DNA of 33,359 bases from Prevotellaceae bacterium (GCA_022508615.1 JAFLUW010000006.1:1-33359), one strand, 5' to 3'; numbered from the stretch's first letter, positions 16,772-24,173 are shown. The notes: generated from the sequence alone by a model not told the origin. Numbers and translations: made by a program.

Positions 16772-17574
16772 TGCATCAGGATTCCGTTGAATATGCGGCC
16801 GGAATGCAGGCCGAGACGGCGGGCCGAGAAAAACTGGTCGGGGTGGCTGAACGTGCAAATGCCGCTCATGCGGATATGGTCGAGCGGAAGTCCGGCCGCT
16901 TCGAGTTGCAGAAAGTTGGCGGCGGGCAGGTCGATGTGCCATTTCGCACCTCGTCGCGCGGCAACGACGTGCATGGGAAAGCCGGCGGCCGCAAATCGCT
17001 CGTAAACCTCGTCGCCCACCTCGAAAGCCTCCATGCCTATGCCCGGCCCCACTACGGCGTGCAAGTTTTCGGGCTTGCAGCCCGCTTCGGCCTGCATCAT
17101 TTCGATGCAACGGGCCGCAATGCGCTCCACCGTGCCGCGCCAGCCGGCGTGAACGGCCGCCGATGTGCCGCTGACGGGGTCGGCCAGCAAAATGGGTATG
17201 CAGTCGGCCGTCGAAACGCCGATGCAGACGTTCGGCACGCGGCAAACGACGGCATCGACGCCCTCCAAGCGCCCACTTTGTTCGGCTCGGGGAAGCGCGA
17301 GAAAGGCTTCGTCGATAATAACATGGGCCGTGCCGTGCGTTTGGCGCGGCAAGATGAGCCTGTCGTCCGACAAGCCGAGCGCAGCGCAGAGCCGTTTGCG
17401 GTTTTCGGCCACGGCCTGCGCACTGTCGCCGCAATAGTGCGTAATGTTCAGCGAAGCGTAGGCGCCGACGCTCGCGCCGCCCTGCCGCATCGTAGAGAAA
17501 GCGCGGAAACCGGGGCACAAGGGATATTCGAGCAGCTGCGGCGCGCCGCAGGGAGGCGTGTCAGGCGTCTTCAA
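16768..17574 (-). CDS. pgeF: Peptidoglycan editing factor PgeF (YfiH/DUF152 family)
   Basis: PgeF/YfiH proteins are multicopper-like hydrolases that remove wrongly incorporated residues from peptidoglycan precursors; older annotations call them laccases. Family blocks are visible: [25 protein letters not shown] with the conserved Cys, [13 protein letters not shown] with the conserved His, and [16 protein letters not shown]. The track start (17697) lies deep inside obgE and its first 40 residues are low-complexity shadow. I chose TTG 17574, which gives 268 residues, a normal family length, and a 14-nt overlap with the obgE stop. No ATG exists in frame nearby. A GTG-less, TTG-only start is unusual but plausible. 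It overlaps the downstream helix-hairpin-helix gene by 4 nt. Confidence 0.88.
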   Translation of the reverse strand: MKTPDTPPCGAPQLLEYPLCPGFRAFSTMRQGGASVGAYASLNITHYCGDSAQAVAENRKRLCAALGLSDDRLILPRQTHGTAHVIIDEAFLALPRAEQSGRLEGVDAVVCRVPNVCIGVSTADCIPILLADPVSGTSAAVHAGWRGTVERIAARCIEMMQAEAGCKPENLHAVVGPGIGMEAFEVGDEVYERFAAAGFPMHVVAARRGAKWHIDLPAANFLQLEAAGLPLDHIRMSGICTFSHPDQFFSARRLGLHSGRIFNGILMQ

Positions 17575-18727
17575 GGTCTTCGATGTCGTAGATTTCTTCG
17601 CCTTCGTCGAGCGTATCGCCGTCGGCTTCGTCGTAGTCGCCCTGCCAGTCGGCAAAATCGCCCGAGAAGACGGCCGCGTCGCGGTCGCGGTGAACAATGG
17701 CGCCGCCTTCGGTAATGGCTTGCAACTTATTGCTCTCGCTGTTGAGTTCTTGCCAGAGCAAATCCTTCAACTTGTCGATGCCGTAGCCCGTGACGCTGGA
17801 AATAAACACGACGGGCAGGTCGTCGGGCAGGTCGTCGCGGAGCATTTCTTCGAGCTCTTCGTCTAAAAGGTCGCTCTTGGTGATGGCCAGCAGGCGCTGT
17901 TTGCCGAGCATGCCGGGGTTGAATTTCCCGAGTTCGCCGAGCAGCACTTCGTATTCGCGGCGAATGTTGTCCGTATCGCCCGGTACCATGAACAGAAGCA
18001 GCGAGTTGCGCTCGATGTGCCGCAAAAAGCGCAAGCCGAGGCCGCGTCCTTCGCTCGCTCCCTCGATGATGCCCGGGATGTCGGCCATGACGAACGACTT
18101 TCCCTCGCGCCACGGCACGATGCCGAGGCTCGGTTCGAGCGTCGTGAAGGGATAGTTGGCGATTTTGGGCCGGGCCGACGAAAGTGCCGAGAGCAAGGTC
18201 GACTTTCCGGCGTTGGGAAAGCCCACGAGGCCCACGTCGGCCAGCAGTTTGAGTTCGAGAATGACCATCATCTCCTGCATCGGCTCGCCGGGCTGGGCGT
18301 AGCGCGGCGTTTGGTTGGTGGCGGTGCGGAATTGGTAGTTGCCCAACCCGCCGCGGCCGCCGCGAAGCAGCATGACGACTTGCCCGTCTTCGGTTACATC
18401 GCAGATGTATTTTCCCGTCTCGGCGTCGTAGGCCACCGTGCCGCAGGGAACATCGATGTAGCGGTCGTCGCCGTCGCTTCCGTGCGAACAACATTTGCCG
18501 CCGTTGCCGCCATGTCCGGCGAAGACGTGGCGCTCGTAGCGCAAGTGCAGCAAAGTCCAATAATTGTGGTTGCCGCGCAGGTAGACGTGGCCGCCGCGGC
18601 CGCCGTCGCCGCCGTCGGGGCCGCCGTTGGGCTGGTATTTGGCGCGGTGCAGGTGCATCGAGCCGCGGCCGCCCTTGCCCGAGCGGCAATAGATTTTGAC
18701 GTAGTCTACGAAATTGCTTTCTGCCAT
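17561..18727 (-). CDS. obgE: GTPase Obg/CgtA
   Basis: This 388-residue essential GTPase acts in large-subunit ribosome assembly and stress control. The glycine-rich Obg fold is seen at the N-terminus ([31 protein letters not shown]). The G domain follows with G1 GFPNAGKST, switch region [13 protein letters not shown]3 DIPGIIEGA and G4 TKSD. The C-terminus ends in a strongly acidic tail ([23 protein letters not shown]) rather than a full OCT domain, as is common in this phylum. It follows adk on the same strand with repeat copy D in the 244-nt gap, and overlaps pgeF by 14 nt. Confidence 0.96.
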   Translation of the reverse strand: MAESNFVDYVKIYCRSGKGGRGSMHLHRAKYQPNGGPDGGDGGRGGHVYLRGNHNYWTLLHLRYERHVFAGHGGNGGKCCSHGSDGDDRYIDVPCGTVAYDAETGKYICDVTEDGQVVMLLRGGRGGLGNYQFRTATNQTPRYAQPGEPMQEMMVILELKLLADVGLVGFPNAGKSTLLSALSSARPKIANYPFTTLEPSLGIVPWREGKSFVMADIPGIIEGASEGRGLGLRFLRHIERNSLLLFMVPGDTDNIRREYEVLLGELGKFNPGMLGKQRLLAITKSDLLDEELEEMLRDDLPDDLPVVFISSVTGYGIDKLKDLLWQELNSESNKLQAITEGGAIVHRDRDAAVFSGDFADWQGDYDEADGDTLDEGEEIYDIEDLEDA

Positions 18728-18813
18728 AGGATTGCGGGGTGGATAGTGCGCGCGGCGCCGCGCGAAGTTTTCTTCGTGCGGCTGGTTCGACGGACTATCG
18801 CCGTGTAAGCAAA

Positions 18814-18876
18814 AACTTACTCAGACTAAGTTCAAACTTAGTCTGAGTAAGTTCAAACTTAGTCTGAGTAAGTTTT
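18814..18876. repeat. 63-bp three-unit intergenic repeat, copy D
   Basis: Units lie at 18814-18834 (reverse), 18835-18855 and 18856-18876 (forward). On the minus strand the hairpin ends in TAAGTTTTTGC, which would suit termination after adk (stop at 18972). The adk-obgE gap is otherwise without features, so this copy may split an otherwise continuous operon. Confidence 0.9.
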
Positions 18877-18971
18877 CGCCCCTTGCGGGTGTTTGAAATT
18901 CAGTGCGTTGTAAAGTGGGATTTTTGGCCCTTCGGCGTGCGGTTGTCGGGGCTGAAGGGTCCGAAGGCGCG

Positions 18972-19541
18972 TCAGAGCGCGTCGATGACGGCGCAGAGGG
19001 CGGCGTTGATTTCTTCGAGCGAGCCGTAACCCTTGACGGTGTGGTGCAATCCCTCGCTCTCGTACCACTCGACGAGCGGCGCCGTCTGCGAGCGGTAGAC
19101 GTCGAGCCGCTTGCGAATGGTTTCGGCGTTGTCGTCGGCGCGTCCGCTGGTTTTTCCGCGATTGACGAGGCGCTCCATGAGCATTTCTTCGGGCACATCG
19201 AGCTCCAACATGGCGCCGACGCCCGTGTTGCGGTCGGCTAACATTTGTTTGAGGGCCTCGGCTTGGGGAATAGTGCGGGGGAAGCCGTCGAAAATGACGC
19301 CTTCGCAGGGGCCGAGGGCGTCGTAAGTGGCGGCCAGGATGTCGATGATCAGCGCGTCGGGCAGCAGCTGGCCTTTGTCGATGTACGAACTGGCCGTGCG
19401 GCCGAGCTCGGTGCCGGCTTTGATTTCGGCGCGCAGCACATCGCCGGTCGAAATGTGGCGGAAGCCGTATTTCTGCACGAGCAGGTCGCTCTGAGTTCCT
19501 TTGCCGGAGCCGGGAGCTCCGAAGATGACGATATTTTTCAT
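18972..19541 (-). CDS. adk: Adenylate kinase
   Basis: This cytoplasmic enzyme interconverts ATP + AMP and 2 ADP. The P-loop GAPGSGKGTQ (about 8-17), the AMP-binding region STGDVLRAE, the DGFPRT motif and the lid-proximal RADDNAETIRKRL block are all present. At 189 residues it is the short-lid form without the zinc-finger LID insertion, typical of Bacteroidetes. It lies 21 nt downstream of the membrane AraC-type regulator and upstream of obgE. Adk-obg proximity is common in this phylum. Confidence 0.97.
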   Translation of the reverse strand: MKNIVIFGAPGSGKGTQSDLLVQKYGFRHISTGDVLRAEIKAGTELGRTASSYIDKGQLLPDALIIDILAATYDALGPCEGVIFDGFPRTIPQAEALKQMLADRNTGVGAMLELDVPEEMLMERLVNRGKTSGRADDNAETIRKRLDVYRSQTAPLVEWYESEGLHHTVKGYGSLEEINAALCAVIDAL

Positions 19542-19562
19542 TGTTTCCGATTAAATGTGTCT

Positions 19563-20723
19563 TTACAAATTGGCCGCATCGCCCGGCTGCGGGTCCGTTT
19601 CCTGGGCGCTGCGCTTCTTTTTGCTCTCTTCGCCGCGGTGAAGGGCGAACCATTCTTCGAGCTTTCCGCCTTCGTAGCGCTCGAAGCTGGCCGCGGCTGT
19701 CTTGAGTGTGCGGAAGCCCACTTGTTCGCAGTCTTTCAGGTCGGCAAGCCGGCCGTCGAGCGTCTGCCGCCTGAGTTCGGCCACGCGGTAGCGCGCAATG
19801 TATTCGTGAATGTCGTTATATCCCTGCGAACGAAGGGTTTGCAACACGACATGCCGGTTGTACCCGGCCATACGGCAGAGTCGTTCGCGATTAAACAGAT
19901 AGTCGAGGTAGGGACGTTCGTGCTGCATGAGATATTCGATGGCTTCGAAGCGCTGAAAGTTGGCCGCATTGAAATCGGCGTTGTCGGCCACGGCGATAGC
20001 TTCGGGTGAGGGCGGCGCTTCGACGGGTTTGATCTGCGGATAGTCCATCGAGAGGATGACCGGCCGCAGTATGCGGAACGAAAGAAAGATATTGATGCCC
20101 GTGAAAAGGATTTCGTAGACGATAAGCCGCTCTATGCTGAACCATATCGTGACGGTCACGAAAAAAATGCAGCTTCCGCCGAGCAGAAGACCGTAGGAAA
20201 CGAGATCGCGCGGCAGTTCGAACTGCCGGACCAGCTTGTGGGGAAGGCGGAAGATGTTGATAATGTAATATCCCGAAAGACAAAGTGCCGCGAGCCGCAG
20301 CAAAACGTCGCCCGACAGCAGGCTGCTCAGCAAATCTTCAAGCTCGTACACGTGTGAAAGGTCGCTGCCCACGCTTGCTCCTATACTATATATAAATATG
20401 AGGGCGATTGCCGGCGTGGCATACTGCCACATGCGTCCCCACTGCAGATAACCGGGCATGCAGAGGCCGAGCGGATAAATACTTTGCAGATAAGAGGCGG
20501 CCAGCAGGTAGATAAGCAGCATCGGATTGAGTATGCCCAACTGCGGCACCCCGTTGCGCGCCAGAAACACCGTGGCTGCACCGTAGAATATGCTGAAAAT
20601 AAGCATAATCCAGGCTTGCGAGAGAAAGCGCACGCTTCGCACGGCGAACCGGAAGAGCACAAGCGAGAAGATGAAGTGCGCTACGGCGGCAAACTCGGTC
20701 GTGATGAGAAGGAGGGTCTGCAT
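19563..20723 (-). CDS. Membrane-anchored AraC-type HTH regulator
   Basis: This 386-residue protein has an N-terminal half of about six or seven membrane helices (e.g. ITTEFAAVAHFIFSLVLFRF, AWIMLIFSIFYGAATVFLA, LLLGGSCIFFVTVTIWFSI). A cytoplasmic C-terminal region carries the AraC/XylS helix-turn-helix pattern (YLFNRERLCRMAGYNRHVVLQTLRSQGYNDIHEYIARYRVAELRR, about 285-335). It probably senses a membrane signal and controls transcription, with targets unknown. The C-terminal tail is rich in Lys, Glu and Pro. It is the fourth gene of the tadA run, with a 70-nt gap behind birA containing an imperfect TAACTTCG element that may provide a separate promoter. The tail after the second HTH helix deviates from consensus, so DNA binding is inferred. 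Confidence 0.8.
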   Translation of the reverse strand: MQTLLLITTEFAAVAHFIFSLVLFRFAVRSVRFLSQAWIMLIFSIFYGAATVFLARNGVPQLGILNPMLLIYLLAASYLQSIYPLGLCMPGYLQWGRMWQYATPAIALIFIYSIGASVGSDLSHVYELEDLLSSLLSGDVLLRLAALCLSGYYIINIFRLPHKLVRQFELPRDLVSYGLLLGGSCIFFVTVTIWFSIERLIVYEILFTGINIFLSFRILRPVILSMDYPQIKPVEAPPSPEAIAVADNADFNAANFQRFEAIEYLMQHERPYLDYLFNRERLCRMAGYNRHVVLQTLRSQGYNDIHEYIARYRVAELRRQTLDGRLADLKDCEQVGFRTLKTAAASFERYEGGKLEEWFALHRGEESKKKRSAQETDPQPGDAANL

Positions 20724-20793
20724 AACTGCGGGCGAAGTTACATATTTTCTGCGAACTGCGGCCCGTGCCGGCGGGAAATGTGGCCTTGGCGGC

Positions 20794-21504
20794 TCATTTG
20801 ACGGCGAAGCTCACTTCTTTCAGCCCGTAGGCGCGCAGTGTCCCGTCGCTGCGGGCGAGCAGCAGCCGCCCGTCGGGCGCGACGTCGTGTATGCGGGCCT
20901 CGAAGCGGCCGCCTGCGTCGAGGTAAGCGTGGATTCCCGTGCGGCGATAGAGGCTTTTCATGTAGTCGGCGTGCAACCATTTGTCGTCAGCCTCGGCAAG
21001 TTCGGGCTGTAAGGCGATGTGTCGGAGCAAAGCGCGGAGCACCGCCTCGCGCTCGAAACTCCGGCCGGCCGCCTGGCGCATTGACACGGCGCAGGGCAGT
21101 GCAGCGGCCCACTCCGTCTGGTTGACGTTCAGCCCGATGCCGGCAATGCTCTCGTCGATGCGGCCGCCCGCGATTTTGTTCTCGATAATGAAGCCGCAAA
21201 TCTTGCGTCCGTCCACGTAAATGTCGTTCGGCCATTTGATTTCGGCCCGCAGTCCGAAGTCTGCCAGCGTTTCGCCGATGGCCAGCGCCAGATATTGCAT
21301 CAGCCTGAAGCGCCGCGCCGCGCTGAGCGCCGCCGGGCGAAGCCTGAGCGAGAGCAGCAGGTTCTCGGCCGGGCGGCTCAGCCAGCTGTTGCCGCTTTGT
21401 CCGCGGCCGCTGTGCTGATAGTCGGCCGTGGCGAGCGCGAACTGCGGATTTTCCGCGAGCAGCGTCATGGTCGAAGCCGTTTGGCGGACGTGCAGGCGGT
21501 TCAT
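20794..21504 (-). CDS. birA: Biotin--[acetyl-CoA-carboxylase] ligase
   Basis: This 236-residue enzyme activates biotin as biotinyl-AMP and attaches it to carrier proteins. The catalytic-domain motifs are visible: the adenylate-binding loop region SGRGQSGNSWLS, the KWPNDIYVDGRKICGFIIE block and GIGLNVNQTEW. A small C-terminal domain (about 190-236) ends the protein. There is no N-terminal DNA-binding domain, so it is a class I ligase rather than a repressor-ligase like E. coli BirA. The start overlaps the yraN stop by 4 nt (ATGA), which indicates co-translation. Confidence 0.94.
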   Translation of the reverse strand: MNRLHVRQTASTMTLLAENPQFALATADYQHSGRGQSGNSWLSRPAENLLLSLRLRPAALSAARRFRLMQYLALAIGETLADFGLRAEIKWPNDIYVDGRKICGFIIENKIAGGRIDESIAGIGLNVNQTEWAAALPCAVSMRQAAGRSFEREAVLRALLRHIALQPELAEADDKWLHADYMKSLYRRTGIHAYLDAGGRFEARIHDVAPDGRLLLARSDGTLRAYGLKEVSFAVK

Positions 21505-21896
21505 CGGAAATAGCCGCAGCCCTTGCCGCGCACGGTGTGCCAGTCGAAGGCCCGTTTGTGGTGGTCGATGCGGAAATTGCGGGCGCCGGTTCCCGTGAGC
21601 GTCACGATGTCGAAGCGGAAAGGCTTGTCCAAATGATAGTAGGCCATGAAGGCGGCGGCCGCGCGCAGCATGTTTTCGCGCTTCTCGCGGCCGACGGCTT
21701 CGAGCGCCTCGCCGGGCGAAGCGTGCGTGCGGGTTTTCACTTCGACGAAGACCACTTCGCCGTAGTCCTCGGCCACAAGGTCGAGCTCGAGCCGTCCGGC
21801 GCGCCAGTTGCGCGCCAGCAGGCGATACTCGAGCGCCGAGAGAAAGCGCGCGGCGGCCTCTTCGCCCTGTTTTCCCAAATCGTTGTGCCCGGCCAT
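21501..21896 (-). CDS. YraN/UPF0102 family nuclease-like protein
   Basis: The product has 131 residues from ATG 21896 (MAGHNDLGKQGEEAAARFL). The longer track start lies inside tadA and was rejected. The family core is present: GxxGExxAxxFL at the N-terminus, then LDLVAEDYGEVVFVEVKTR, which carries the D/E...EVK restriction-endonuclease-fold pattern, and the RFDIVTL strand near the end. The family is conserved and often linked to DNA processing, but its biochemical role is not settled. It lies 2 nt downstream of tadA and overlaps birA by 4 nt. Confidence 0.9.
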   Translation of the reverse strand: MAGHNDLGKQGEEAAARFLSALEYRLLARNWRAGRLELDLVAEDYGEVVFVEVKTRTHASPGEALEAVGREKRENMLRAAAAFMAYYHLDKPFRFDIVTLTGTGARNFRIDHHKRAFDWHTVRGKGCGYFR

Positions 21897-21898
21897 GG

Positions 21899-22333
21899 TC
21901 AGCGCTTTTTGCGGAAAAAGTCTTGCATCAGCGCGGCACACTCCTCTTCGAGCACACCGCTGCGCACCTCGGTGCGCGGATGGAGTGCGTCGGGCGCAAG
22001 GCGCGTATAGCCGCGCTTAGGGTCGGCTGCGCCGTAGACCACGCGCCCCGTCTGCGCCCAGCCGAGGGCTCCGGCGCACATGACGCAGGGTTCCACCGTC
22101 ACGTAGAGCGTACAGACGTCCAGATATTTGCCCCCGAGCGCTGCGGCCGCGGCCGTAATAGCCTGCATCTCGGCATGGGCCGTCACGTCGCCCAGCCGTT
22201 CGCACATGTTGTGGGCCTGTGCGATGATGTGTCCGTCGGGCGCGGCGACGACGGCCCCCACGGGCACTTCGTCCTCGCGTGCCGCCTGTCTTGCCTCGTC
22301 GAGCGCGCGGCGCATGTAGTCTTCGTCGGTCAT
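21899..22333 (-). CDS. tadA: Nucleoside deaminase, TadA-like
   Basis: This 144-residue cytidine/deoxycytidylate-deaminase-fold protein carries the zinc motifs HAEMQAI (His53, Glu55) and PCVMCAGAL (Cys83, Cys86). TadA enzymes deaminate A34 of tRNA-Arg to inosine. The surrounding sequence (ALDEARQAAREDEVPVGAVV, GRVVYGAADPKRGY) fits TadA well, though guanine-deaminase-like paralogues share the fold. It is the first gene of a tight run with yraN (2-nt gap) and birA, about 60 nt from the upstream tRNA gene and behind that tRNA's terminator. Confidence 0.9.
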   Translation of the reverse strand: MTDEDYMRRALDEARQAAREDEVPVGAVVAAPDGHIIAQAHNMCERLGDVTAHAEMQAITAAAAALGGKYLDVCTLYVTVEPCVMCAGALGWAQTGRVVYGAADPKRGYTRLAPDALHPRTEVRSGVLEEECAALMQDFFRKKR

Positions 22334-22361
22334 TGTTCAGGAGCGTTGAGTAAAGCAAATG

Positions 22362-22391
22362 AAAAAAGGAAAAAGCGCGGGGCTTTCTCCT
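22362..22391 (-). terminator. Intrinsic terminator downstream of the tRNA
   Basis: On the minus strand GGAGAAAGC pairs with GCTTTTTCC (one G-U pair) around CCCGC, with a T-rich run after. It begins 5 nt after the tRNA 3' end. Confidence 0.75.
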
Positions 22392-22395
22392 TTCG

Positions 22396-22469
22396 TAGCG
22401 CGAGACAGGCTTGAACTGTCGACCTTCGGATTATGAATCCGACGCTCTGACCAGCTGAGCTATCGCGCC
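22396..22469 (-). tRNA. tRNA-Met (anticodon CAU)
   Basis: The minus strand folds into a 74-nt cloverleaf. The acceptor is GGCGCGA/TCGCGCT with G1-U72 wobble, the D arm is GCTC...GAGC, the anticodon stem is CGGAT/ATCCG with loop TTCATAA (anticodon CAU), and the T arm is GACAG TTCAAGC CTGTC. The discriminator base is A and CCA is not encoded. Elongator Met is the likeliest identity. tRNA-Ile with lysidine-modified CAU remains possible. It is not an initiator, since the C1-A72 mismatch is absent. The promoter is at 22480-22511 and a terminator follows. Confidence 0.9.
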
Positions 22470-22479
22470 GTTTCGGCTG

Positions 22480-22511
22480 CAAAAGTAGACAATATTTTCC
22501 GCCCGGCCAAA
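22480..22511 (-). promoter_or_regulatory. Promoter of the tRNA gene
   Basis: The minus strand carries TTTG (22508-22511), a 20-nt spacer and TACTTTTG (22480-22487). Both elements match the phylum consensus exactly. The tRNA 5' end follows 10 nt after the -7 element, so the precursor leader is very short. Confidence 0.8.
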
Positions 22512-22665
22512 CAATCCGCCCGAAAAGTGGCCTTCCGCCCCGTGCTGGCCCCTCCGTCCGGCCTTTGTCTGCCGCCGTCTCTCCGCCTGCGGCGTCGTGT
22601 TCGTCTCGAAGCGCCTTTGCGCGGCCGCAGGCAGGCCTCTTTCCTGCTGCAAACTTACAGGGAGA

Positions 22666-22728
22666 AACTTACTCAGACTAAGTTTGAACTTACTCAGACT
22701 AATTTTCGACTAACTCAGCCTTTCTCGT
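22666..22728. repeat. 63-bp three-unit intergenic repeat, copy E (degenerate)
   Basis: Units at 22666-22686 and 22687-22707 are in the same (reverse) orientation. A third at 22708-22728 matches only over its first 13 nt (GACTAACTCAGCC). Without an oppositely oriented unit it cannot form the long hairpin. The upstream flank CAGGGAGAAACTTA is shared with copy G. This is the only copy in a divergent rather than a 3'-end setting. Confidence 0.8.
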
Positions 22729-22887
22729 TCCCGTCGCCGGCGCAACCCCTCCGCACGAGGTGCAAACTGCTCGTCCGCATCGCCTTCGCGCCGTTTTGCG
22801 CCGCCGTCAGGCCGCAATGTCTTTGTCCGCAGCCGGAGGGTCTGCCCTTCGGCCGACTCGCCGGCCGCCAACATTTCCGCCAACTTC

Positions 22888-22918
22888 TTGTTCGTAAAGC
22901 CGCTTTGTCGTATATTTG
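22888..22918 (+). promoter_or_regulatory. Promoter of the candidate structured RNA
   Basis: TTG (22888-22890), a 20-nt spacer and TATATTTG (22911-22918) form a near-perfect Bacteroidetes promoter. Predicted transcription starts about 22922, exactly at the first hairpin of the structured region. Confidence 0.75.
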
Positions 22919-22921
22919 CCT

Positions 22922-23217
22922 TGCCCGCCGTCCGCAGGACGACGGGCGGACATACGACGAAAGGGCGTTTAGCTGATTATCTCTTACAGGAATCTGGACA
23001 ATTCCACGTTGCGAAGATAACAGGCAGAAACGCCCGCATCTGCGTGATATAACAGGCCCGCCGCGGCATTCTTATATCATAAGGGTGTGGGCCTTTGCTT
23101 ATTATTTGTGACGGGCAGTCCAGAGCCTCTGTAAGGTAATAAGCCATCGTTCCCACGCCTTTTGCTGTTTTCTGAAGACAAGTCCGCCGGGAACGCGGAC
23201 AGAAAAAATCTGCGGGA
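22922..23217 (+). ncRNA. Candidate structured non-coding RNA or long structured leader
   Basis: A chain of helices can be read directly. They are 22923-22933/22937-22947 (11 bp, one mismatch); GGGCGTTT 22963-22970/AAACGCCC 23028-23035; inside it TTATCT 22977-22982/AGATAA 23015-23020 and GGAAT 22989-22993/ATTCC 23001-23005; TGATATAA 23045-23052/TTATATCA 23072-23079; AAGGGTGTGGG 23081-23091/CCCACGCCTT 23152-23161; GCTTATTA 23097-23104/TAATAAGC 23137-23144; and GTCCGC 23182-23187/GCGGAC 23195-23200. The loop AGGCCC (23054-23059) can pair with GGGCCT (23089-23094) as a pseudoknot. CGTTCCC (23149-23154) can alternatively pair with GGGAACG. It does not match tmRNA, RNase P RNA or SRP RNA as I know them. 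The 3' end is undefined, so it may be the leader of the LRR gene. Confidence 0.55.
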
Positions 23218-23280
23218 ATGAAACGAAATGAATTCCTCGGGGCGGCCTGCGGGCACTCCCGGCGCTGCAAGGGCGGCGCA

Positions 23281-23829
23281 ATGCATGGCGTGAAGGCTCC
23301 GGCGCGCTGGTCCGGACGACTTTGTCTGGCCGCCGCGCTGCTTTGTGCGGCGCTTCGGGTGCCGGCCGGCGATTTTTCGGACGGAGGGCTGGTGTTCCGC
23401 CCGGCAATGGCCGGCGGCCGGCCCGTGTGCAGCGTGGTGGCGCCCGTCGACCGCGGGGTCGGGAAAATTGTTGTGCCCGAAAGCGTGACGCACGGGACGC
23501 AAACCTACGCCGTGACGCATATCGGCGACAATGCTTTTGCCGGATGCAGCCGTCTCGGCGAGATAGTGCTCCCTTCGACGCTCGAACACATCGGCAGCCG
23601 GGCCTTTTCGCACTGTTACCGGCTCCGGGAGGTGCATGTGCCTCGCGGCGTGAGACACATCGGCCCGGGCGCTTTCATGCACTGCTACACGCTCGTCCGT
23701 GTCGTGCTGCCGCGGCGTGCGAAGCTGGGCCGCGGCGTGTTTTGCCAGTGTCTCGCGCTCGGCCGGGGGGCGATAAGGCGAGCTCGGAGGGCAGTCGCGC
23801 CGACCGACGCCGGAAAAAGCCGGCGATGA
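23281..23829 (+). CDS. Short BspA-type leucine-rich repeat protein
   Basis: From ATG 23281 this gives 182 residues. An upstream ATG at 23218 would add 21 residues. I prefer 23281 because MHGVKAPARWSGRLCLAAALLCAALRVPAG reads as a signal peptide. The mature part holds LRR_5 (BspA/TpLRR) repeats of about 23 residues: HIGDNAFAGCSRLGEIVLPSTLE, HIGSRAFSHCYRLREVHVPRGVR and HIGPGAFMHCYTLVRVVLPRRAK, then a fourth that decays after FCQCLALG into an Arg/Ala-rich tail. BspA proteins bind host matrix or other bacteria, usually with many more repeats and a sorting tail. This one is short and may be a remnant or a minimal form. It lies directly behind the candidate structured RNA. Confidence 0.7.
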   Translation: MHGVKAPARWSGRLCLAAALLCAALRVPAGDFSDGGLVFRPAMAGGRPVCSVVAPVDRGVGKIVVPESVTHGTQTYAVTHIGDNAFAGCSRLGEIVLPSTLEHIGSRAFSHCYRLREVHVPRGVRHIGPGAFMHCYTLVRVVLPRRAKLGRGVFCQCLALGRGAIRRARRAVAPTDAGKSRR

Positions 23830-23850
23830 TTTGCATACGGTAGAAACGAC

Positions 23851-23889
23851 GCGGGCTGCCGCCGCTCTCGTCGAGCGACGGCAGCCCGC
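23851..23889. terminator. GC-rich hairpin between convergent genes
   Basis: A 17-bp stem with one mismatch (GCGGGCTGCCGCCGCTC and its complement) closes a TCGTC loop. It is 21 nt after the LRR stop and before the end of the minus-strand small gene. There is no strong T-run on either side, so its terminator role is likely but not certain. Confidence 0.5.
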
Positions 23890-23952
23890 AGCGCTGAGCA
23901 AGCCGGACCAAGGCCTCGCCCTTTCCGTCCGGCGCCTCTCTTGCGGTAGCCT

Positions 23953-24156
23953 CTATTTGTGCCGGTTGGCCCGCTTGCGGCGTATCTCGGCCTTCATTTT
24001 GGCCGAACCCGAGCCGTGCAGCCCCGTGATGTAAGTTTTCTTCTTGGCCTTCGTTTTTACTTTGGCCTCGGCGGGCTTTTGTTTGAGTTTCGCGCCCTTG
24101 AAGACGATGCCCGTGGTGATGGCGGCGTGGATTTCTTGTTCTTCTGCCTTGCGCAT
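23953..24156 (-). CDS. Small basic protein, function unknown
   Basis: This 67-residue ORF starts at ATG 24156 (MRKAEEQEIHAAITTG). The longer track ORF begins inside the transformylase gene in another frame. The protein is very rich in Lys and Ala (KPAEAKVKTKAKKKTYI) and ends EIRRKRANRHK, so it could bind nucleic acid, but no domain is recognised. It lies 17 nt after the AICAR transformylase stop on the same strand, so it is probably co-transcribed. The ORF is kept because it is cleanly initiated and its composition differs from the surrounding shadow frames. Confidence 0.6.
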   Translation of the reverse strand: MRKAEEQEIHAAITTGIVFKGAKLKQKPAEAKVKTKAKKKTYITGLHGSGSAKMKAEIRRKRANRHK

Positions 24157-24173
24157 AGCGGTAGGTCGGCGTT

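Larger units (their letters stand above)
22470..22910. other. 441-bp divergent intergenic region
   Basis: This lies between the tRNA (minus) and the candidate ncRNA (plus). It contains the tRNA promoter and repeat copy E. The 149-aa ORF spanning it is rich in Arg and Pro, runs through the repeat and shows no domain, so I do not call a protein here. Confidence 0.6.

Noticed and set aside
14720-17518. 932-aa ORF as one protein
   Set aside because: The first about 249 residues are an out-of-frame shadow of pgeF; the signal peptide and ATGA overlap place the start at 16771.
18749-18764. CGCGCGGCGCCGCGCG palindrome upstream of obgE
   Set aside because: Perfect but low-complexity palindrome in GC-rich DNA, with no T-run or second copy; probably chance.
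22527-22976. 149-aa plus-strand ORF in the gap after the tRNA
   Set aside because: It runs through repeat copy E and the RNA promoter, is Arg/Pro-rich and shows no domain or signal.
22970-23020. Resemblance to a TPP riboswitch (AATCTGGACAATTCC)
   Set aside because: The CUGAGA motif and the GCCAGCGUAGGGAA block are missing and the downstream gene has no thiamine link.
22977-23270. 97-aa minus-strand ORF across the structured region
   Set aside because: Its codons coincide with perfect inverted repeats, its N-terminal half is shadow-like and the better promoter is on the plus strand. It remains the main alternative to the RNA call.
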